Shown here one piece after another: positions 35,645 to 44,211 of a stretch of 64,000 bases of DNA. The translations under genes and the position numbers were made by a program. This stretch comes from Novosphingobium ginsenosidimutans (lineage in GTDB: Bacteria > Pseudomonadota > Alphaproteobacteria > Sphingomonadales > Sphingomonadaceae): the NCBI RefSeq assembly GCF_007954425.1, contig NZ_CP042345.1:1364001-1428000 (forward strand), in the 5' to 3' direction. The notes under the pieces are model-generated. The model did not search any database and was not told the DNA's origin. It saw only the letters and a program-made list of their open reading frames with translations. The number at the start of each line of letters is the position of its first letter. The stretch's first letter is position 1.

Positions 35645-36760
35645 GTGACAACTGTGGCAGAGGTATTTAGCGGACTAGGCGTGCACGCTATTGAACACCA
35701 AACGAGCTTCATCGACAGCCGCGACAACACTGACCCCGCGCCGATCGATCCCCGGCGGCTGATGCGCGACCTGCAGGCGTTTCGCGACCCGCGGCCAAGC
35801 CGCAGCGCTTGGGAATTGGCGATCACGTTGATCCCCTTTGTGATTTTGTTTGCGCTGATCGCGTCTGCAGCGGCGGCAGGCCATTACTTCGCGCTCGGGG
35901 CAACGCCGCTGGCCGGTCTGTTCTTGCTGCGGCTGTTCATCATCCAGCACGATTGCGGCCATGGCGCGTTCCTGCGGAGCCGGAAGGGCAATGACTGGTT
36001 GGGCAGGGCATTAGGCGTTTTGACGCTGACGCCGTATGATTGCTGGCGGCGTTCGCATGCGCTGCATCACGCTGCCACCGGCAATCTGGATGCGCGCGGG
36101 TTCGGCGATGTCGACACGCTCACAGTGCGTGAATATCTCGAACGCGGGCCGATGCGGCGGTTTCTCTACCGCTTGTACCGCCATCCCGTGGTTCTGCTGG
36201 GATTCGGCCCAGCATACCTGTTCCTGCTGCGCCACAGGCTCCCGATCGGCTTGATGAAGGAAGGGCCGATTTACTGGGGCAGCGCAATCGCGACCAATCT
36301 GGCGACAGCGCTGATCCTGGCCATACCGGTTTGGCTCTGGGGCGTCGGCGTCACGGCCATGGTGTTCTTTCCGGTCTTGATCAGCGCTGCATCGATGGGA
36401 GTGTGGCTGTTTTACGTACAACACCAATTCCCCGAAGCGCATTGGGATCACGCTGCCGATTGGTCATTTCATGATGCCGCCTTGCACGGAAGCTCGTATC
36501 TCGATTTGCCGCCGATATTGAGCTGGTTCACCGGATATATCGGGATCCATCATGTCCATCACCTGGCCAGCAGAATTCCGTTCTATCGCTTGCCCGAGGT
36601 GTTGGAGAAGCATTCCTATCTGCGCGATCTGAACCGGTTCACGGCTTTGGAGGCCTGGAGCACTATGCGTCTGGCCTTGTGGGATGAGGGCGAACGAGTG
36701 CTGGTGTCATTTCGTGAGGCTTTTCGCATCCGGAACGAGAATCGCGCGCCGCTCTTATGA
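35645..36760 (+). CDS. Membrane fatty acid desaturase
   Basis: A protein of about 371 residues with four membrane helices and the three histidine boxes of acyl-lipid desaturases: HDCGH (about 102-106), HALHH (138-142) and HHVHH (302-306). It inserts a double bond into an acyl chain using di-iron and oxygen. The start is uncertain: GTG at 35645, 35654 or 35681 is possible and no ribosome site is convincing; an open frame reaches back to 35435 but is low-quality. It faces away from acp-spt. Base composition is lower in GC than its neighbours (for example many TTG, ATT and TTT codons), which suggests a separate origin. Confidence 0.82.
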   Translation: MTTVAEVFSGLGVHAIEHQTSFIDSRDNTDPAPIDPRRLMRDLQAFRDPRPSRSAWELAITLIPFVILFALIASAAAAGHYFALGATPLAGLFLLRLFIIQHDCGHGAFLRSRKGNDWLGRALGVLTLTPYDCWRRSHALHHAATGNLDARGFGDVDTLTVREYLERGPMRRFLYRLYRHPVVLLGFGPAYLFLLRHRLPIGLMKEGPIYWGSAIATNLATALILAIPVWLWGVGVTAMVFFPVLISAASMGVWLFYVQHQFPEAHWDHAADWSFHDAALHGSSYLDLPPILSWFTGYIGIHHVHHLASRIPFYRLPEVLEKHSYLRDLNRFTALEAWSTMRLALWDEGERVLVSFREAFRIRNENRAPLL

Positions 36761-36907
36761 TGTTGAATAGCCGATAACGGCTCAACAGGGCGCTGGCGCG
36801 ATAGCGAAGACGCGACGCCCGCTTCGGCCAACGGTGCTGGCGATTGGGCCGGTCGGAATTCCCACCACAGCCGGTCAGTCCCTCAGTGCCAAGGCGGTCA
36901 GCGCGAT

Positions 36908-37285
36908 TTAGACTACAGCCCGCTCCACCAGCCCCTTAACCGCGGCCATGAACGGCCCGATCGAGACCGGCTTGGCGAGGTAGCCTTCGGCCCCGGCATC
37001 GCGGATCCGCTCCTCATCACCCTTGCCGGCATAGGCCGTGACCGCCAGCACCGGGATCGCACGCAGCACGGCATCGGCCTTGGCCGCCTCGATCAGGTCG
37101 AGGCCCGATACGTTGGGCAGCTGGATGTCCATGATGATCAGGTTGGGGACAAAGCTGCGGGCCTTGTCGAGCGCGTCCAGCCCGTCGGCGCAAGGCTCCA
37201 CGGCATAGCCCTGGCTCTTCAGCACGTCGCAGAAGAGCTTGCGGTTGAGGTCGTTGTCCTCGACAACCAGGATGCGCTTTGCCAT
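36908..37285 (-). CDS. divK: Single-domain response regulator DivK
   Basis: A 125-residue receiver domain alone. It has the acidic pocket VVEDND (7-12), the phospho-acceptor Asp 53 in IIMDIQLP, Thr in AVTAYAG and Lys in YLAKPV. In Caulobacter and relatives DivK signals through DivL-CckA to control CtrA, whose gene is at 44301. Its start codon overlaps that of the divergent DUF3572 gene in a CATG palindrome. Confidence 0.9.
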   Translation of the reverse strand: MAKRILVVEDNDLNRKLFCDVLKSQGYAVEPCADGLDALDKARSFVPNLIIMDIQLPNVSGLDLIEAAKADAVLRAIPVLAVTAYAGKGDEERIRDAGAEGYLAKPVSIGPFMAAVKGLVERAVV

Positions 37286-37592
37286 GCGGCAAGGCCCTAC
37301 ACCGTTACGCCCGAGGCCTGCAATTCTTCGCGAACCCCAATCCCCGACTGACCCCTTCGTCTTGGCGCTCGGCGCGCTCGGCTGGGTGCTGGGCGATGGC
37401 CCCCGGGCCGATCGGCTCCTGGCACTGACCGGGCTTGATGCCGATGCCCTCCGCGCAGGAGTGGGCGATCCGGCCGTGCTGGGCGCGGTGCTTGATTTCC
37501 TAAGCGCCCACGAACCTGACCTTTGTGCCGCAGCCGATCATTTGGGGGTTGCACCCGGTGCCCTGATCGCGGCACGGGATAGGCTGACATGA
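37284..37592 (+). CDS. DUF3572 family protein
   Basis: A 102-residue protein of a small alphaproteobacterial family. The conserved core is ALGALGWVLGD, RLLALTGLDADALRAGVGDP and DFLSAHEPDLCAAADHLG. It is all-helical by composition and has no known function. Start: ATG at 37284, two bases overlapping the divergent divK start; further in-frame ATGs upstream would lie inside divK. It overlaps the HAD hydrolase start by 4 bases (ATGA). Confidence 0.8.
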   Translation: MRQGPTPLRPRPAILREPQSPTDPFVLALGALGWVLGDGPRADRLLALTGLDADALRAGVGDPAVLGAVLDFLSAHEPDLCAAADHLGVAPGALIAARDRLT

Positions 37593-38215
37593 ATAGACCC
37601 CTGATCATTTCCGATTGCGACGAGGTGCTGCTGCACATGGTCGTCCCCTTTGCCGAGTGGCTCGACGAGACCCAGGGCGTGACCTTCTCGATGGTCGGCA
37701 ACGATTTTTCGCGGGCGGTGCGCTGGAAGGACAGCGGCGAGCTGGTCGAAGGGCCGAAGATCTGGGAATTCTTGCAGGGCTTCTTCGATAAGGAAATGCA
37801 CCGCCAGAACCCGATTGCCGGGGCAGTCCACGCGATGAATACCCTGGCCGAGCATGCGGATGTGGTGATCCTGACCAATCTGACCGACCGCCACAATGAA
37901 GCGCGTGCGCAGCAGCTGGCCAACCACGGTATCCATGCCCGGGTCTTCACCAACCAGGGCCCGAAGGGCCCGGCGCTGCAGGCGATCCTTGACGAATACC
38001 AGCCAAGCCACGCGGTCTTTATCGATGACCTGCCGCAGCACCACGGCTCGGTGAAGGAAGTGGCCCCGCAGATCGACCGGTTGCACCTGTGCGGCGAACC
38101 GACGCTGGCGCCGCATATTGCCTGTGCCTTCGAAGCGGGCCATGCCCATGCCCGGATCGACACTTGGGAGCATGCCCTGCCGTGGCTGCTCGACCGCATT
38201 GGAGTGAAAGCATGA
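37589..38215 (+). CDS. HAD superfamily hydrolase
   Basis: A 208-residue haloacid-dehalogenase-type phosphatase. Motif I is SDCDEVL (Asp 9 and Asp 11), motif II is ILTNLTD and the metal aspartates are in FIDDLPQ. A short cap lies between motifs I and II. The substrate is unknown. It overlaps DUF3572 upstream and RidA downstream by ATGA, so the four genes are translationally coupled. Confidence 0.82.
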   Translation: MNRPLIISDCDEVLLHMVVPFAEWLDETQGVTFSMVGNDFSRAVRWKDSGELVEGPKIWEFLQGFFDKEMHRQNPIAGAVHAMNTLAEHADVVILTNLTDRHNEARAQQLANHGIHARVFTNQGPKGPALQAILDEYQPSHAVFIDDLPQHHGSVKEVAPQIDRLHLCGEPTLAPHIACAFEAGHAHARIDTWEHALPWLLDRIGVKA

Positions 38216-38682
38216 CCGACGCCGAAGTCGAAGCAAAGCTGGCTGAGCTGGGTCTGACCTTGCCGCAGGCCGCGGCACCGGTCGCGGCCTATGTGCCGGT
38301 GGTGATCTCGGGCGGCCACGCCTTCGTTTCGGGCCAGGTCTCGTTCGTTGACGGCGCGCTGATGAAGGGCCGGCTGGGCGATGACCTGTCGGTGGAAGAT
38401 GGGATGCGCGCCGCGCAGGGCTGCGGGCTGATGATCCTCGCCCAGCTCAAGGCGGCGCTCGGTTCGTTCGACCGGGTCGAGCGGATCGTCAAGCTGGGCG
38501 GTTTCGTCAACTGCACCGGCGATTTCACCGACCAGCCCAAGGTGGTCAACGGCGCATCGGAACTGATGGTCGCCGTGTTTGGCGAGGCCGGCAAGCATGC
38601 CCGCGCTGCCGTCGGTGTTCCGGCGCTGCCGTTGGGCTGCGCGGTTGAAGTGGATGCCATCGTTGCCGTTCGCGGCGATTGA
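38212..38682 (+). CDS. RidA/YjgF/Rid family protein
   Basis: A 156-residue Rid-family protein. The conserved parts are FVSGQVSFVDG, the RLGDD loop and the C-terminal VGVPALPLGCAVEVDAIV, which normally carries the active-site Arg region. Rid proteins hydrolyse reactive enamine/imine intermediates made by PLP enzymes. The start at 38212 overlaps the HAD stop. An in-frame extension to 38089 lies inside the HAD gene and was rejected. Confidence 0.87.
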   Translation: MTDAEVEAKLAELGLTLPQAAAPVAAYVPVVISGGHAFVSGQVSFVDGALMKGRLGDDLSVEDGMRAAQGCGLMILAQLKAALGSFDRVERIVKLGGFVNCTGDFTDQPKVVNGASELMVAVFGEAGKHARAAVGVPALPLGCAVEVDAIVAVRGD

Positions 38683-39433
38683 TAACTGGCTCAGCCCGCC
38701 GCCCGCCCCGACCAGGGTCAGTTGGTTGGGGCAGTGGGACTATGCCCATCGCGGCCTGCACGGAGCAGGCTTGCCGGAAAACTCGCCCGCCGCTTTCGCC
38801 GCTGCGATCGCGCGGGGCATGGGTATCGAGTGCGATATTCAGCGCTCGCGCGATGGCCATGCGATGGTCTTCCACGATGCGACGCTCGACCGGCTGACCG
38901 CCGAGCAGGGCCGGGTGGCCGATCGCAGCGCCGAGGAGCTGGGGCGAATCACGCTAACCGGAGGCGCTGATACGATCCCGACCCTGCGGCAGCTGCTCGA
39001 TCAGGTCGCGGGGCGGGTGCCGCTGCTGATCGAAATCAAGTCCCCCAAGGGCTCGCATGGCCGGATCAGTGCGCTGTGCCTCTCGGTGCGGCGGGTGCTC
39101 GAAGGCTATCAAGGGAGCCATGCGATCATGAGCTTCGACCCCCGGATCGTCCGTTGGTTCGCGCGTCACTCGCCGCTCACCGTGCGGGGGCTGGTGGTGA
39201 CGGAGGAAGATGACAGGGCGCTGCCCGGCATGGTCCGTCGCCGGCTCGCGCTGTGGAGTGCGCGGCCTGATTTCCTGGCCTATGACATCCGCGACCTGCC
39301 AAGCCGCTTTGCCGCCGGCCAGCGCCGGCGCGGGCTGCCGGTCTTGACCTGGACTGTGCGCACTGCCGAGTACCGCGAGCGGGCCGCGGCTCATGCCGAT
39401 GCGCCGATCGCGGAAGGTGTGGGCGTCGCGTGA
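38654..39433 (+). CDS. Glycerophosphodiester phosphodiesterase
   Basis: A protein of about 259 residues of the GDPD family. The N-terminal catalytic block is YAHRGLHGAGLPENSPAAF, then GIECDIQRSRDGHAMVFHD, which gives the His, Glu and Asp metal/acid residues. The C-terminal half is a TIM-barrel remainder ending in GVGVA. It splits glycerophosphodiesters to glycerol 3-phosphate. The likely start (38654) overlaps ridA by 29 bases; a TTG at 38663 is an alternative. Its stop overlaps the next gene as GTGA. Confidence 0.85.
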   Translation: MPSLPFAAIDNWLSPPPAPTRVSWLGQWDYAHRGLHGAGLPENSPAAFAAAIARGMGIECDIQRSRDGHAMVFHDATLDRLTAEQGRVADRSAEELGRITLTGGADTIPTLRQLLDQVAGRVPLLIEIKSPKGSHGRISALCLSVRRVLEGYQGSHAIMSFDPRIVRWFARHSPLTVRGLVVTEEDDRALPGMVRRRLALWSARPDFLAYDIRDLPSRFAAGQRRRGLPVLTWTVRTAEYRERAAAHADAPIAEGVGVA

Positions 39434-40560
39434 GCATCCCGGTCGAAGCCCGGATTGCGCGCGGCGTTGGCGCGTTGCCAGCGGATCAGTGGGATGCGCT
39501 GACGGGCGACAACCCGTTTCTCAGCCATGCCTTTCTGACCGCGCTGGAGGATTCGGGATCGGTTGGGCCAGGCACCGGCTGGGATGCCGTTCCGATCACC
39601 ATTGCCGGATCAGACGGGCGAATTGCGGCGGCTCTGCCGGCCTACCTCAAGGCCCACAGCCAGGGCGAATATGTCTTCGATCATGCCTGGGTCGATGCCT
39701 GGCACCGCGCCGGGGGCAGCTATTATCCCAAGCTGCAGATCGCCGTTCCATTCACCCCGGCCACCGGTCCGCGCTTGCTGCTGGCGGACGATGCCCTGGC
39801 CAAGCCGTTGCTCCGCGCGGCCGAGCAGGTTTGCGAGGACAACGGCCTGTCATCGGCCCACGCCACCTTCATTGCGCCCGAGCAGGTCCCGCTGTTCGAA
39901 AGCACCGGCTGGATGCTGCGCAGCGACATCCAGTTCCACTGGGAAAACCGCGGCTATGCCAGCTTCGACGATTTCCTAGCCGCGCTATCCAGCCGCAAGC
40001 GCAAGGACATCCGCAAGGAACGCGCGGCAGCGCAGGAAGGGGTGGAAATACGCCACCTGACCGGCGCGGCGATCCGGCCGGACCATTGGGACGCCTTCTG
40101 GACCTTCTATCAGGATACTGGCGCAAGAAAGTGGGGGCGGCCATACCTGACTCGCGAAGCCTTCACCCTGCTGGGCGAGCGGATGGCGGACCGGATCCTG
40201 CTGGTCATGGCCTTCATCGGCGAAACGCCGGTGGCGGGAGCGCTCAATTTCATTGGCCCGGATGCGCTTTACGGGCGGTACTGGGGGGCTGTTCTCGACA
40301 AGCCGTTCCTGCATTTCGAGCTGTGCTATTACCAGGCGATCGATGCCGCCATTGCACTCGGCCTCAAGCGGGTCGAGGCGGGGGCGCAGGGCGGCCACAA
40401 GCTGGCGCGGGGCTATGAACCGGTCGAAACCTGGTCGGCCCACTATATCGTTCACCCCGGTTTTCGCGAAGCCGTGGCCGATTTCCTCGACCGCGAGCGG
40501 CGGGGGGTGGCGCAGGATCGGCTTTATCTGGCCGAACGAGCGCCCTTCAAAAAAGTCTGA
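39430..40560 (+). CDS. GNAT-fold acyltransferase (FemAB-like, DUF482 / peptidogalycan type)
   Basis: A 376-residue protein. The opening NPFLSHAFLTALEDSGS, VFDHAWVDAWHRAGG and YYPKLQIAVPFTPATG blocks match the DUF482/PF04339 group of FemAB-like GNAT proteins; a second GNAT half follows. Members are thought to transfer acyl or aminoacyl groups in envelope or peptide synthesis; the acceptor is unknown. Start: GTG at 39430 overlapping the GDPD stop. It ends the operon that begins with DUF3572. Confidence 0.85.
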   Translation: MSIPVEARIARGVGALPADQWDALTGDNPFLSHAFLTALEDSGSVGPGTGWDAVPITIAGSDGRIAAALPAYLKAHSQGEYVFDHAWVDAWHRAGGSYYPKLQIAVPFTPATGPRLLLADDALAKPLLRAAEQVCEDNGLSSAHATFIAPEQVPLFESTGWMLRSDIQFHWENRGYASFDDFLAALSSRKRKDIRKERAAAQEGVEIRHLTGAAIRPDHWDAFWTFYQDTGARKWGRPYLTREAFTLLGERMADRILLVMAFIGETPVAGALNFIGPDALYGRYWGAVLDKPFLHFELCYYQAIDAAIALGLKRVEAGAQGGHKLARGYEPVETWSAHYIVHPGFREAVADFLDRERRGVAQDRLYLAERAPFKKV

Positions 40561-40563
40561 GGC

Positions 40564-40902
40564 TTAGGCGGCCTTGCGCACCGTGGTCGAAAGCCATTCG
40601 CGCGCCCGGCGCTGAGCTTCGGCGATTTCTCGCGCAGTCATTTCGTCCGAAATGTCGGCGCGGCACAGTGCGGCTTCGCCATGGCCTGAGGCAGCAGCGA
40701 GATTGAACCACTTATGCGCCTCGATCAGGTCGCAGTCCACACCATGGCTGCCGGTCGAATAGGCAACGCCGAGATCGTAATAGGCGCTGACATCGCCCTG
40801 GGCGGCAGCGGCGAGGCAGGTTGCGACCAGCAGATCCTCGCCGGTGGTTTCAAGGATTTCGGCCGAGGCGAACGCGGCGGTGTGGTTCCAAGTGGTGCTC
40901 AT
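40564..40902 (-). CDS. Sel1-repeat small protein
   Basis: A 112-residue protein with one clear Sel1/TPR-like pair of helices (about 36-76, GDVSAYYDLGVAYSTGS and EAHKWFNLAAASGHGEA) and a charged helical C-terminus. The repeat mediates protein contacts. Start: the ATG at 40902 with AAGGGGG 10 bases upstream; an extension to 41235 crosses the dksA promoter region and was rejected. It converges on the acyltransferase gene. Confidence 0.78.
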   Translation of the reverse strand: MSTTWNHTAAFASAEILETTGEDLLVATCLAAAAQGDVSAYYDLGVAYSTGSHGVDCDLIEAHKWFNLAAASGHGEAALCRADISDEMTAREIAEAQRRAREWLSTTVRKAA

Positions 40903-41194
40903 TTCATTGACCCCCTTTTCGGCCAGGCGGTGAAGCTGGCTGACACGGCGAATGTTGCGGATCGTGGTCAACAAAAGGTTAACGGCCGAAAAAGTCTTTT
41001 TGCGGACAGTCGCGCGACCGTTGAACAAGAACAGTTTCTGACCCGGTAAAGGACATTTTGGACCTGCCATTGCCGCTTGTGCCGGCCTGCGCGGATAACT
41101 ATAGGCCGCGCACACGCCGGCGTACGGTAGCCCACGGGAAAACTCGGGGCAGCGGGGACCTCGCTGGGTTCGGCTGGTGTCAGGTGGAGAGATT

Positions 41195-41653
41195 ATGGCG
41201 ACGATTCTCGGCGATGAAATTGACGTTCTTGCCAAGGCGAAGCGGGCGCTCGGGGATGGCTATGTGCCAACCGACGCTGAAGAATATATGTCCGAACCGC
41301 AGCTCGACTATTACCGGCGGCTGCTGCTTGAATGGAAGAAGCTGATCCTTTCGGCGGCGCAGGATACCTTGCAGTCGCTGCAGGACGGCCCGATCCGCGA
41401 GCCCGACCTTAACGACCGTGCCTCCAGCGAAACCGACTGGGGGATCGAGCTTCGCACCCGCGACCGCCAGCGCAAGCTGATCGCCAAGATCGATTCGGCA
41501 CTGCGCCGGATCGAAGAGGGCGAATACGGCTATTGCGAGGTAACCGGGGAGCCGATCGGTCTGGGGCGGCTTTCGGCTCGCCCGATTGCGACGATGACGG
41601 TAGAGGCACAGGAAGCGCACGAACGGCGCGAGAAGATTTCGCGCGACGATTGA
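41195..41653 (+). CDS. dksA: RNA polymerase-binding transcription factor DksA
   Basis: A 152-residue DksA that binds the RNA polymerase secondary channel and, with ppGpp, retunes transcription on starvation. The coiled coil runs from about 38 to 108; its tip has the DLNDRA motif (71-76) with the two functional aspartates. The C-terminal finger keeps only one cysteine (Cys 114 in YGYCEVTGEPIGLGRLSARP) where four normally bind zinc. Single-cysteine DksA proteins are known and functional in Rhodobacter. Start: ATG at 41195 with GGAGAG upstream; a GTG at 41177 is possible. Confidence 0.93.
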   Translation: MATILGDEIDVLAKAKRALGDGYVPTDAEEYMSEPQLDYYRRLLLEWKKLILSAAQDTLQSLQDGPIREPDLNDRASSETDWGIELRTRDRQRKLIAKIDSALRRIEEGEYGYCEVTGEPIGLGRLSARPIATMTVEAQEAHERREKISRDD

Positions 41654-41787
41654 TGGACCCGGCCCTTTCCCGGGGTGTTAACCGCTTCTTTGCCGTTACG
41701 GTTTAGCTTTAGGGCAGGGCCTATCCACTAGGATGGCCCGAAGGGTAGCTCTGGTATAGGGCTTGGTGGTGAGACAATAGGTAGGCA

Positions 41788-42147
41788 ATGGGCGGAAACG
41801 AACATCGTCAGATCGCGCGCGACAGCCTGTTTCTCATGGCAGATCTGCGCATCGATGGTGTCAGCGGGGACCACAGGGTTCGCGTGCGCAATGTCTCGGC
41901 CGGCGGACTGATGGCGGACGGCGGCCCTTCTGTGCAGCGCGGCGCCCTGGTCTGGGTCAATCTGCGCAATGTCGGCTGGGTTGAGGGTACGGTGGCTTGG
42001 GTCCAGGACAGTCGCTGCGGTATCGCTTTCCGCGATGAGATCGACCCCAAGCTGGCGCGTGCCCCGGTGTCCCAGGGTGACAGTACATCGCGCTACGCGC
42101 GTCCGCCGCTAGCATTTGCCGCGACCAAGCACCTGCGAAAGATCTGA
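41788..42147 (+). CDS. PilZ domain protein
   Basis: A 119-residue protein with a single PilZ-like beta-barrel: HRQIARDSLFLMADL supplies the N-terminal Arg region, RNVSAGGLMADG matches the (D/N)xSxxG motif, and GTVAWVQDSRCGIAF ends the barrel. PilZ proteins usually bind cyclic di-GMP, but the first motif here is a poor RxxxR, so binding is uncertain. It stands alone, with 134 bases after dksA. Confidence 0.8.
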   Translation: MGGNEHRQIARDSLFLMADLRIDGVSGDHRVRVRNVSAGGLMADGGPSVQRGALVWVNLRNVGWVEGTVAWVQDSRCGIAFRDEIDPKLARAPVSQGDSTSRYARPPLAFAATKHLRKI

Positions 42148-42201
42148 ACGGCTGTTGGCATCGCTCGATCGGCGCTGTCGAATGTCACGATAATCGGTTA
42201 G

Positions 42202-43683
42202 ATGCGGCAGACGATGTCGCCCCGCCTGCTGTCCAAACTATCCGGACTTGTTTTCGCCCTGCTGTTGGCCGGTTGCGACAGCGCGTCCGATCGGGCGGTC
42301 CAGGTGGCGGTAATTGGCGAATCCGCCTCTCCCTTCATCAGCGGTGCGCGATTGCCCCTGGCGGCGCAACTGGTCCGCTCCGCGACGGCCGAGGGGCTGG
42401 TCGGCTTCGACGAGCGCGGCCGGGTCATCCCGGCGCTGGCCGACCGATGGATCGTGACCGACGATGGCCTCAGCTATATCTTTCGCCTGCGTGACGGGAC
42501 ATGGCCCGACAAGACCCCGCTGACCGGCGAAACGGCCCGAGCGGCGCTGCTTCAGGCAATCGCGAGCGTGCGTGCCACGCCGCTGGGCAGCGATCTCGGC
42601 GCGATTGATGAAGTTCGTGCGATGGCCGGGCGGGTCATCGAGATCCGGCTGCATCAGGCCCAACCCGATTTTTTGCAACTGCTGGCCCAGCCTGAACTGG
42701 GCCTGCTACGCAAGGGGCGCGGGGCCGGACCTATGCGACTGGGCCGTGATAAGGACATCGCGCTGCTGCGGCCGATCCCGCCCGAAGACCGGGGCCTGCC
42801 GCCGGTCGAGAACTGGAGCAAGCTCAGCCGCAAACTGCGGCTTGAGGCGCTTGGCGCGCAACGCGCGATTGATCGCTTCAATTCCGGCGAGTTTGACGTG
42901 GTGCTGGGTGGCCGGTTGGTCGACTTCCCCAGGCTTGATGCCAGTGGCGTTCCACGCGGGGCCATCCGGCTCGATCCGGTCGGTGGCCTGTTCGGCCTGG
43001 CTGTGGTCAATCCGCAGGGTTTCCTCGCCGAGCCGGAACGACGCGAGGCTTTGGCCATGGCGATCGACCGCGATGCCCTGGCCGCGGCCCTCAATGTCGG
43101 CGGCTGGACCGAAACGACCCGGATCGTCAATCCGGGCGCAGACGATGATAACGGAACGGTTGGCGAGCGCTGGCCTGGCCAGTCACTGGGCGAACGGCGG
43201 GCTGTCGCCGCCAAGCGCGCGGCTGCCTGGACACAAGCCAAGGGCCCGCTGCAGCTGCGCATTGCCTTGCCGGCCGGCCCGGGCAGCGATGTCCTGTTCA
43301 CCCGCCTGGCGGAAGACTTCAAGGCGATCGGAATCGAAGCGGTAAATGTGCGCGAGAATGCTGCCGCTGACCTGCGGTTGGTCGATACGGTAGCGCGCTA
43401 TGTCCGGGCCGGCTGGTTCCTCAATCAGCTGAGCTGCGCCAATGCGCGGGTGCTGTGCAGTGCCAGCGCCGACCGGCTGGCCGCTCAGGCGCTGCTTGAA
43501 CCAGATCCAGCGAAGCGGGCCGATCTCTATGCTCAGGCCGAAGCCCAGCTGACCATCGCTAACACCTTCATTCCGTTCGGCGTCCCGATCCGCTGGTCGC
43601 TCGTCAGTGGCCAGACCACCGGCTTCAGCCCCAATCCCTGGAACGTCCATCCCTTGATGCCGCTGGCAATGCTCCCCAAATAG
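42202..43683 (+). CDS. ABC transporter substrate-binding lipoprotein (peptide/nickel type)
   Basis: A 493-residue lipoprotein (lipobox LLLAGC, Cys 25) of the family 5 extracellular solute-binding proteins. It has the typical opening (TAEGLVGFDERGRVIPALAD, WIVTDDGLSYIFRLRDGTW) and a second domain with QRAIDRFNSGEFDVVLGG. The ABC permease and ATPase genes are absent: the next gene is a DUF4112 protein. It may serve permeases elsewhere or have another role, as such orphan binding proteins sometimes do. Confidence 0.85.
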   Translation: MRQTMSPRLLSKLSGLVFALLLAGCDSASDRAVQVAVIGESASPFISGARLPLAAQLVRSATAEGLVGFDERGRVIPALADRWIVTDDGLSYIFRLRDGTWPDKTPLTGETARAALLQAIASVRATPLGSDLGAIDEVRAMAGRVIEIRLHQAQPDFLQLLAQPELGLLRKGRGAGPMRLGRDKDIALLRPIPPEDRGLPPVENWSKLSRKLRLEALGAQRAIDRFNSGEFDVVLGGRLVDFPRLDASGVPRGAIRLDPVGGLFGLAVVNPQGFLAEPERREALAMAIDRDALAAALNVGGWTETTRIVNPGADDDNGTVGERWPGQSLGERRAVAAKRAAAWTQAKGPLQLRIALPAGPGSDVLFTRLAEDFKAIGIEAVNVRENAAADLRLVDTVARYVRAGWFLNQLSCANARVLCSASADRLAAQALLEPDPAKRADLYAQAEAQLTIANTFIPFGVPIRWSLVSGQTTGFSPNPWNVHPLMPLAMLPK

Positions 43684-43688
43684 GCGCG

Positions 43689-44162
43689 GTGGCCAGCCTG
43701 GTCTCGCGTATTAAGATGGGATTGCCGATGGACGTTCGCCAGCCCGCTGCCCGCCCCCGCCGGATGGAGCCATTCGCTGCCGACTTGCCGCTGGGGTCTG
43801 ACCCGCTTGCGGTGCGCCGCCGGGTCGAGGCACTCGAGCGCCTGCTCGAAGGGATGATTGAAATTCCGGTCCTGCGCCGCAAGGTTGGGCTGGATGCAAT
43901 CGCCGGGGTGATCCCGATCGCGGGCGATCTGGTGACTGCCGCGATGGGGCTCTACTTGGTTTGGGAAGCACGCAACCTGGGCATGCCGCGCTGGCAACTG
44001 TGGCGCATGATCGCCAACGTCGGGCTTGATACCGCGGTTGGTGCGATTCCGGTGGCGGGCGACTTGTTCGACCTGCTCTATCGCTCCAACACCCGGAATT
44101 TGCGGATCATTCGTAAGCACCTTGATCGCCACCACCCCGCCACGCGGGTGATCGAGCGCTGA
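43689..44162 (+). CDS. DUF4112 family membrane-associated protein
   Basis: A protein of up to 157 residues with the DUF4112 core GLDAIAGVIPIAGDLVTAAMG and the second copy GLDTAVGAIPVAGDLFDLLY, each giving a membrane-associated helix pair. The function is unknown. The start is uncertain: GTG at 43689 (5 bases after the upstream stop) or ATG at 43716 or 43728. It probably shares a transcript with the binding protein upstream. Confidence 0.8.
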   Translation: MASLVSRIKMGLPMDVRQPAARPRRMEPFAADLPLGSDPLAVRRRVEALERLLEGMIEIPVLRRKVGLDAIAGVIPIAGDLVTAAMGLYLVWEARNLGMPRWQLWRMIANVGLDTAVGAIPVAGDLFDLLYRSNTRNLRIIRKHLDRHHPATRVIER

Positions 44163-44176
44163 TGATAGCCTAAGCG

Positions 44177-44211
44177 ACTCGCCGGATTTCTGCCGTTTAC
44201 GAGAAATTAAC
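44177..44211 (+). promoter_or_regulatory. Candidate ctrA promoter elements (GANTC site and CtrA-box)
   Basis: GACTC at 44177-44181 is a CcrM-type GANTC methylation site. At 44197-44211 lies TTTA-N7-TTAA, one base from the CtrA consensus TTAA-N7-TTAA. Another TTAA half is at 44237. In Caulobacter the ctrA promoter has the same two kinds of element, used for methylation timing and self-control. The ctrA ATG is at 44301. Confidence 0.5.

Noticed and set aside
36761..36907. Open stretch reading VLAIGPVGIPTTAGQSLSAK before a stop, between the desaturase and divK
   Set aside because: No start codon with a ribosome site, short, and no family recognised. Nothing firm was seen in this gap.
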